Below are positions 58,495 through 64,000 of a stretch of 64,000 nucleotides of DNA, in pieces (position 1 is the stretch's first letter; each line of letters opens with the position of its first letter). The stretch is from a virus. The notes under the pieces are model-generated. The model was not told where the DNA came from. It did no database searches and saw only the letters and a list, made by a program, of their open reading frames with translations. The stretch lies in IMG/VR virus record IMGVR_UViG_3300003937_000081, positions 24,074 through 88,073 of that record; one strand, 5' to 3'. The translations under genes and the position numbers were made by a program.

Positions 58495-61400
58495 TTAACA
58501 AGGGTAAAATCTATCCTCACATGGATGCCCTCGCGTACATTTATCCTCGTGTGAACATAATGCATCTTTTTTATTATGTGTTAAAATTCCATTTGCAAAG
58601 AATGTATCGTTAGGTTCTACGTCTAATTTATAAACTGTATATTGATTAACTTCATCCATTTCTAAAGACTCTATCAAAAATTCTCCATAGTCAAGCTTAA
58701 ACATAACATCACCAATTTCTAACTGATCCGCTGTCCTTGCTTGCCACTCACCATCTCTTTTTATGATGTGTATGTGTCCCATGGTAGTTCTTAATTGTCC
58801 GTCATTTATATTAACCGTTCCTATAACATCTGCTCTCCAAATATTTACAGCAGTATGTTCATTAGATAATGAATTCGTGTATACTTCTTCTTCTCTGATA
58901 AGACTTAAATCACTAACGTTATCTACATTAAACGATCCATCCATAGTTAAAATACTTTGACCATGTACTAAAGTTTCAACTAGTCTTTGTTCACCTTCGG
59001 CAATATGAACTAGTGTTCCTTCAACTATACATTCTTCAACAGTGTTTCTAGAAGTTCCTCTAGATGTATTGACGTATAACGCGGTTGAAAAAGATGTGTT
59101 ATATGTAACTGTTGTGTTCCAATAAGTCAAAACACCTGCACCTCCACCTGAACTATTATCTGCAGGAACTAATGTACTCCATGATGTTGATTTAGTTGTT
59201 GATCTAGAGTATCCAGTATTAAACGTTGTTGTTGTCGATTTACTAGTATTTCTATCAGTTACTCTAGACGTGGCAAATGTTGTTGTCGTTGATATTGCAG
59301 TATTCCAACTTGTTTTATATGTTGTTGTCGTAGATTTACTAGTTGCAAACGTTGTCGTTGTAGATTTACTAGTTGCAAACGTTGTCGTTGTATTCTTACT
59401 AGTTATCCATGTTGTTGTCGTAGCACGTGATGTACCTCTACTTGTTGCAAACGTAGTTGTCGTTGACTTAGTTGTATTCCATGTTGTCGTTGTATTTCGC
59501 GCAGTGTTCCATGAAGTTGTCCAAGTAGTTCTAGTGGATTTACTCGTTGCAAACGTTGTTGTTGTATTCTTACTTGTATTCCAAGATGTATTAAACGTAG
59601 TCGTTGTAGATTTACTAGTTGCAAACGTAGTCGTTGTTGAACGCGTTGTATTAAACGTAGTCGTTGTTGAACGCGTTGTATTCCATGTTGTTGTTGTCAC
59701 ACGTTCAGTTGATCTACTTGTAATCCATGTAGTTAATGTAGATCTAGTCGTATTAAACGTTGTTGTCGTATTCTTATTAGTTGATTGGCTAGTTGAAAAC
59801 GTTGTTGTCGTCGATTTACTAGTTGAAAACGTTGTTGTCGTTGACTTAGTTGTATTCCATGAAGTATTATACACAGTCGTTGTTGACTTAGTTGTATTCC
59901 AACTAGTTGATGTAGATCTAGTTGTATTATAAGTTGTTGTTGTCGAATGTTCTGTACCTCTACTAGTTACAAATGTTGTTGTTGTCGATTTACTGGTTGC
60001 AAATGTAGTTGTAGTAGATCTAGTTGTATTCCAAGATGTATTAAATACAGTTGTCGTTGACTTATTTGTATTAAACGTCGTTGTTGTTGACCTAGTTGTA
60101 TTGAACGTAGTCGTCGTTGACTTAGTTGTATTCCATGATGTATTATATACAGTCGTCGTAGCCCTAGTTGTGTTCCAAGTCGTTGTCGTTGATCTAGTCG
60201 TATTCCAACTAGTTGTTGTATTCTTATTAGTTGATTGACTTGTATTAAATGTAGTCGTAGTTGATCTAGTCGTATTAAACGTTGTCGTTGTCGATCTGCT
60301 AGTTGACCATGTTGTATTAAACGTAGTCGTTGTGTTTTTATAAGTAGATCTGGAAGTCAGTACAGTTGTGTTCCATGAAGTTGTCCATGAAGTTGTTGTT
60401 GCTCTACTAGTTGACCATGTTGTATTAAACGTAGTCGTTGTACTTTTATTAGTAGATCTAGTTGTATTGAAAGTTGTACCAAAAGTTGTAGTCCATGAAG
60501 TTGTAGTAGATTTACTAGTTGCCCATGTTGTATTAAACGTCGTAGTAGTGACATGTTCTGTACTTCTACTAGTAATAAATCTAGTTGTTGTATTCTTACT
60601 TGTTTCTCTACTAGTTCCTTGACTTGTCACCCAAGTAGTTGTCCACGCAGTTGTTGTAGAATGCGAAGTTGATTGACTAGTATTGAATGTAGTTGTTGTA
60701 GAACGATTAGTACTTCTAGTTGTGTTCCATGAAGTTTTCCATGTAGTGTTAAAAGTAGTAGTTGTCGATTTACTAGTTGACCACGTCGTATTAAATGTAG
60801 TTGTCGTTGTATGTTCAGTTGGTCTACTTGTTACCCATGTTGTTGTGGTATTTCTTGTAGTTCCTTTAGATGTTGATTTACTAGTCGACCAAGTAGTAGT
60901 CCATGTTGTTTTAGTGGATCTACTTGTCGATTGGTTTGTATTAAACGTTGTCGTTGTCGATTTAGTAGTAGATCTAGAAGTTGATTTGCTAGTTGACCAT
61001 GTTGTTGTAAATGTAGTCGTCGTAGATTTAGTAGTTGACTGACTTGTATTAAACGTAGTCGTTGTCGAATGTTCTGTTCCTCTACTTGTTGTCTGACTTG
61101 TAATCCAAGTTGTATTATATACGGTCGTTGTCGAATGAGACGTTGACTGACTTGTACTAAATTTAGTTATTGTTGAATGTTCAGTACTTCTAGACGTTGT
61201 CTGACTTGTAATCCAAGTTGTATTATATACAGTCGTTGTGCTTCTAGACGTTGACTGATTTGTATTAAAAGTTGTTGTAGTGTCACGACTAGTAGATCTA
61301 GTTGTCGATTTACTAGTTGTCCAAGTTGTATTATATGACGTTGTCGTAGCTCTAGTAGTTGACCACGTTGTTGTATATGTAGTAATATAAGAAGTAATCG

Positions 61401-61944
61401 TTGATTTACTTGTATTCCAAGAAGTGGTCCAATATGTAGTGTATACTGTAGTTGTCGTTCTAGATGTGGATTGACTTGTGTTCCAAGTAGTTTCAACAGG
61501 GTACAATGTAGATTGACTAGTTGTCCAACTAGTTGTCCATGTAGTAGTTGTAGTTCTCTCAGTTGATTGCGACGTGTTTTTAGAAGTCGACCATGTTGTT
61601 GTTGTAGTTCTATCAGTTTCTAAAGATGTTTCTCTAGATGTGCTCCATGATGTTGTCCATGATGTTGTCGTTGATCTTGAAGTTGCATATACAGTACTAG
61701 TACTACGAGATGTATTGAAAGTTGTTGTAGTTGATTTACTAGTTGACCATGTAGTTATCCACGTTGTTGTTGTAGATTGACTAGTATTACGTACCTTTTC
61801 AGTAGTTCTCGAAGTATTTCTATTTTCAGATGTAGTTTTAGAAGTAGCCCAAGTAGTATTCTTAGCTACAAGTGTACCCTTAGATGTATTCTGTGCACTT
61901 CCGGTACTCCAAAAGTCGATTCTTGAAAATCCTATATTCTTCAT
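58495..61944 (-). CDS. Thr-rich repeat fibre protein with C-terminal Hint domain
   Basis: The product is 1149 residues. After a short start (MKNIGFSRIDFWSTGSAQNT) comes about 900 residues of the same tetra/hexapeptide repeats as the neighbour. A Hint domain begins at Cys972: CIVEGTLVHIAEGEQRLVET (the G-T-x-V turn and loop), TMGHIHIIKRDGEW (block B-like His), YTVYKLDVEPNDTFFANGIL and the terminal THN (His-Asn, residues about 1122-1124). The residue after Asn is Lys, not Cys/Ser/Thr, so full splicing is unlikely but N- or C-terminal cleavage is possible. A Cys/His-rich tail (CSHEDKCTRGHPCEDRFYPC) ends the protein. This is a fibre that may be auto-processed or covalently attached at its end. Confidence 0.8.
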   Translation of the reverse strand: MKNIGFSRIDFWSTGSAQNTSKGTLVAKNTTWATSKTTSENRNTSRTTEKVRNTSQSTTTTWITTWSTSKSTTTTFNTSRSTSTVYATSRSTTTSWTTSWSTSRETSLETDRTTTTTWSTSKNTSQSTERTTTTTWTTSWTTSQSTLYPVETTWNTSQSTSRTTTTVYTTYWTTSWNTSKSTITSYITTYTTTWSTTRATTTSYNTTWTTSKSTTRSTSRDTTTTFNTNQSTSRSTTTVYNTTWITSQTTSRSTEHSTITKFSTSQSTSHSTTTVYNTTWITSQTTSRGTEHSTTTTFNTSQSTTKSTTTTFTTTWSTSKSTSRSTTKSTTTTFNTNQSTSRSTKTTWTTTWSTSKSTSKGTTRNTTTTWVTSRPTEHTTTTTFNTTWSTSKSTTTTFNTTWKTSWNTTRSTNRSTTTTFNTSQSTSHSTTTAWTTTWVTSQGTSRETSKNTTTRFITSRSTEHVTTTTFNTTWATSKSTTTSWTTTFGTTFNTTRSTNKSTTTTFNTTWSTSRATTTSWTTSWNTTVLTSRSTYKNTTTTFNTTWSTSRSTTTTFNTTRSTTTTFNTSQSTNKNTTTSWNTTRSTTTTWNTTRATTTVYNTSWNTTKSTTTTFNTTRSTTTTFNTNKSTTTVFNTSWNTTRSTTTTFATSKSTTTTFVTSRGTEHSTTTTYNTTRSTSTSWNTTKSTTTVYNTSWNTTKSTTTTFSTSKSTTTTFSTSQSTNKNTTTTFNTTRSTLTTWITSRSTERVTTTTWNTTRSTTTTFNTTRSTTTTFATSKSTTTTFNTSWNTSKNTTTTFATSKSTRTTWTTSWNTARNTTTTWNTTKSTTTTFATSRGTSRATTTTWITSKNTTTTFATSKSTTTTFATSKSTTTTYKTSWNTAISTTTTFATSRVTDRNTSKSTTTTFNTGYSRSTTKSTSWSTLVPADNSSGGGAGVLTYWNTTVTYNTSFSTALYVNTSRGTSRNTVEECIVEGTLVHIAEGEQRLVETLVHGQSILTMDGSFNVDNVSDLSLIREEEVYTNSLSNEHTAVNIWRADVIGTVNINDGQLRTTMGHIHIIKRDGEWQARTADQLEIGDVMFKLDYGEFLIESLEMDEVNQYTVYKLDVEPNDTFFANGILTHNKKDALCSHEDKCTRGHPCEDRFYPC
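59100..61850 (-). repeat. Thr-codon repeat array in first fibre gene
   Basis: Period 30 bases with added 12-base units, the same grammar as the array in the neighbouring gene. The opposite strand shows long Val-rich open frames that are shadows of the repeat. Confidence 0.85.
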
Positions 61945-61969
61945 ATTGTTCCTCTAATTTATTCTATTA

Positions 61970-64000
61970 TTACGCAAAATTTCCAATGTAGTTAACTAAT
62001 ACAGCGTCAACATCTATTATAATATACGATATAATAGATACTGCACCTTGAGTAGTTACCCATTGAATGTCAGCACCTGAAGGTGTTTTCATATAAGATG
62101 GTAATGCATTGTATCCTGCACCTGCACCGTTTATGATTACTATAGTTCCAGATTGACCTACGTTGTCAGAACCTATATTAGACATTGTGATATCAATTAA
62201 ACCAGTTGCTGTAAATACGAATGCGTCACCTTGATCAGGTTTGATGTCATAAACACCGCCAACACCGTTAACAGATATAAAATCTCTTTTTAAAGCACCT
62301 GTTAAATATAAATCATGATGCTCAACATTTGAATCTGTTTTTGTATGTTGATTCATCGCAGTTGCATAGGTATTAGAAGTACCAGTATTACCTTTTAGAC
62401 CTGAAGAACCTGAAGAACCACTCGATCCAGAAGATCCGTTTGTTCCATTCGTTCCTGAAGAACCTGAACTTCCATTCGTTCCTGAAGTTCCGTTAGTTCC
62501 TGAAGTTCCATTCGTTCCACTAGTTCCATTCGTTCCTGAAGTTCCGCTTGATCCACTTGATCCTGAAGTTCCATTAGTTCCACTTGTTCCATCAGTTCCT
62601 GAAGAACCTGAAGTTCCATTCGTTCCTGAGGTTCCGTCAGTACCTGAACTTCCACTTGATCCACTTGATCCTGAAGTTCCATCAGTACCACTTGTTCCAT
62701 TCGTTCCTGAAGTTCCATCAGTACCTGAACTTCCACTTGATCCACTTGATCCTGAAGTTCCATCAGTTCCACTTGTTCCATTCGTTCCTGAAGTTCCATC
62801 AGTACCTGAACTTCCACTTGATCCTGAAGTTCCATCAGTTCCTGAAGAACCTGAACTTCCATTTGTTCCATTAGTTCCTGAAGAACCAGCTGGTCCTTGA
62901 ATAGAACCACCGCCAATCCAACCGTCTGCTTGTGTAAATACCCAAAGAGAATCGTCTGATTGTACTATATATGCATCACCATCTGAATTACCAGATGTTG
63001 GTAAATTTGATGATGTAGCTACTTGTCCTTGCATTGAAACACCCCAACCTGGATTACCTTGTGCACCTGAAGATCCACTTGATCCTGAAGATCCGTTTGT
63101 TCCATTTGTTCCTGAAGAACCTGAACTTCCGTTTGTTCCATTCGTTCCACTTGTACCATTTGTACCAGAAGTTCCATCAGTTCCTGAACTTCCGTTAGTT
63201 CCACTAGTTCCGTCAGTTCCTGAAGAACCTGAACTTCCATTAGTTCCACTAGTTCCATTCGTTCCTGAAGTTCCATTAGTTCCTGAAGTTCCATCAGTAC
63301 CTGAACTTCCACTTGAACCTGAAGATCCGCTAGTTCCATTCGTTCCTGAAGTTCCATTCGTTCCTGAAGTTCCGTCAGTTCCTGAACTTCCATCAGTTCC
63401 AGAAGAACCACTTGATCCATCAGTTCCTGAAGTTCCATTCGTTCCTGAAGTTCCATTCGTTCCTGAAGTTCCATCAGTTCCTGAACTTCCACTTGAACCT
63501 GAACTTCCACTTGAACCGTCAGTTCCTGAACTTCCGTTAGTTCCTGAAGTTCCATCAGTACCACTTGTACCTGGAGCTCCTTTGTCTCCTTTAACACCAC
63601 TAGATCCAGAAGATCCACTAGTTCCATTAATAGCTGGAGTTCCAGGAGCACCTTTTGCTCCAGTTGCACCAACAGGAATAGTAAAATCAAATTCTGCTGC
63701 AGTTGATGTTCCAGTATTAGTAACACTTACTGGAGTATTTTCTAAACCAGTAGATACTGTTCCTACTGCAATTGTACCTGTAATTCCTGAAGATCCACTT
63801 GAACCTGAACTTCCGCTTGAACCATCAGTTCCTGAAGTTCCAACATATACTACTCTACCTACATTTTCAGCTCCATTGACAGAATGCGTCAATATTAAAT
63901 TATTCCCAGATAAAGTTGCTCCACTATAATTATCACCTTGATCACCTTTAACTCCACTTGTTCCATCAGTTCCTGAAGATCCACTTGATCCATTAGTACC
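61970..64000 (-). CDS. Collagen-like fibre protein (5' end beyond window)
   Basis: The frame is open from the right edge to the TAA at 61970, so at least 676 residues are visible; an apparent start at 63892 is a TTG inside the frame and I do not use it. Most of the protein is Gly-X-Y with X/Y mainly Thr, Ser, Asp, Asn (GTSGTDGSSGSSGTNGTSG). Non-collagen modules interrupt it: one near 63700-63900 with NTGTSTAAEFDFTIP and one near 62900-63050 with GDAYIVQSDDSLWVFTQADG, both familiar from phage fibres. The C-terminal approximately 140 residues (ALKRDFISVNGVGGVYDIKP, SGADIQWVTTQGAVS) form a globular head. Lysines sit in Y positions before Gly (VKG, DKG, AKG, LKG), the target site of lysyl hydroxylases. 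It probably trimerises as a tail or capsid fibre. Confidence 0.9.
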   Translation of the reverse strand, partial: GTNGSSGSSGTDGTSGVKGDQGDNYSGATLSGNNLILTHSVNGAENVGRVVYVGTSGTDGSSGSSGSSGSSGITGTIAVGTVSTGLENTPVSVTNTGTSTAAEFDFTIPVGATGAKGAPGTPAINGTSGSSGSSGVKGDKGAPGTSGTDGTSGTNGSSGTDGSSGSSGSSGSSGTDGTSGTNGTSGTNGTSGTDGSSGSSGTDGSSGTDGTSGTNGTSGTNGTSGSSGSSGSSGTDGTSGTNGTSGTNGTSGTNGSSGSSGTDGTSGTNGSSGTDGTSGTNGTSGTNGTNGSSGSSGTNGTNGSSGSSGSSGAQGNPGWGVSMQGQVATSSNLPTSGNSDGDAYIVQSDDSLWVFTQADGWIGGGSIQGPAGSSGTNGTNGSSGSSGTDGTSGSSGSSGTDGTSGTNGTSGTDGTSGSSGSSGSSGTDGTSGTNGTSGTDGTSGSSGSSGSSGTDGTSGTNGTSGSSGTDGTSGTNGTSGSSGSSGTSGTNGTSGTNGTSGTNGTSGTNGSSGSSGTNGTNGSSGSSGSSGSSGLKGNTGTSNTYATAMNQHTKTDSNVEHHDLYLTGALKRDFISVNGVGGVYDIKPDQGDAFVFTATGLIDITMSNIGSDNVGQSGTIVIINGAGAGYNALPSYMKTPSGADIQWVTTQGAVSIISYIIIDVDAVLVNYIGNFA
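62400..63990 (-). repeat. Gly-X-Y collagen-like codon repeat
   Basis: Nine-base periodicity from GGA/GGT plus Thr/Ser and Asp/Asn/Ser codons, broken at about 62890-63060 and 63600-63900 by globular modules. Long runs of 18-45 bases recur exactly, making the region prone to copy-number change. Confidence 0.88.

Noticed and set aside
59270-59932. Long Val-rich open frame on the plus strand (and similar ones at 56520, 57195, 57654, 60368, 60683)
   Set aside because: They are reverse-complement shadows of Thr codons (ACN read as NGT) in the repeat genes; no start signals or coherent protein features.
55511-61944. Insect-type antifreeze (TxT) protein
   Set aside because: TxT patterns are frequent, but the 10/14-residue period, lack of disulphides and abundant Trp/Phe do not match the 12-residue TxT antifreeze solenoid.
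62584-62874. Plus-strand Phe/His/Leu-rich frame
   Set aside because: Shadow of the Gly-X-Y repeat on the opposite strand; composition simply mirrors the 9-base repeat.
55511-63990. CRISPR-like arrays or satellite DNA
   Set aside because: Repeats keep an open reading frame and have no unique spacers of constant length.
63893-64000. Treating 63892 as the start of the collagen-like protein
   Set aside because: The codon is TTG and the Gly-X-Y frame continues without a stop to the window edge.
1-64000. tRNA genes, integrase or attachment sites
   Set aside because: No cloverleaf-like sequence, integrase motif or direct-repeat att candidate was recognised by eye; a tRNA scan would be needed to be certain.

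Overview
The window is a gene-dense, AT-rich stretch of a large tailed phage of the myovirus (T4-like) type. Every gene I accept lies on the minus strand. The phage type rests on homologues of a contractile-tail baseplate: gp25, a gp6/J-like wedge, a gp53/LysM-like protein, a gp5/gpV spike and a gp27-like hub. A Bacteroidetes (flavobacterial, probably aquatic) host is inferred from four things: start codons preceded by A/T-rich sequence with no clear Shine-Dalgarno, a bS21 protein that looks like the Bacteroidetes version, a W/Y/N-rich lipoprotein of a type common in that phylum, and the base composition. No tRNA, CRISPR array, integrase or insertion sequence was found, and no gene-free stretch exceeds 300 bases.

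Layout, read in the direction of transcription (high to low coordinates). (1) 64000-55511: three giant fibre genes. The first is a collagen-like Gly-X-Y protein that runs off the right edge. The second and third are Thr-rich repeat proteins, one ending in a Hint (intein/hedgehog-type) domain. (2) 55388-49475: a carbohydrate-modification block with a capsule-type glycosyltransferase, a GT4-like glycosyltransferase, a GT25 plus PLOD-type lysyl-hydroxylase fusion, a HAD phosphatase, an ATP-grasp ligase and a DnaQ-like exonuclease. (3) 49351-38723: mostly small genes with Hsp20, a DnaJ-like protein, ribosomal protein bS21, PhoH, RNase HII, nucleotide phosphatases, UV endonuclease and many small unknowns. 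Four of these genes sit behind copies of one conserved promoter-like element. (4) 38632-32600: genes whose products start with a shared MKYIKLFE-type leader, proposed here to be a capsid-targeting signal for internal head proteins. (5) 32525-26904: dCMP deaminase, an XPD/DinG helicase, a frame-disrupted lipoprotein and small genes. (6) 26849-1: the baseplate/tail operon, in which a four-domain ribosomal-S1-like protein and an amidoligase-like protein are embedded. It ends in a giant Ig-like protein that runs off the left edge.

The most exciting observation is that a phage collagen-like fibre with X-Lys-Gly sites lies about 9 kb upstream of, and on the same strand as, a single protein that joins a GT25 glycosyltransferase to a PLOD-like lysyl hydroxylase. 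That is the pair of activities used to make glycosylated hydroxylysine on animal and giant-virus collagens. With two more glycosyltransferases and two Ser/Thr-saturated fibres next door, this looks like a self-contained system for building and decorating glycosylated fibres on the virion. The other strong themes are a set of probable co-packaged (injected) proteins, including one that looks like a polyprotein, and a translation-takeover set (S1-like plus bS21) suited to a host that does not rely on Shine-Dalgarno pairing.
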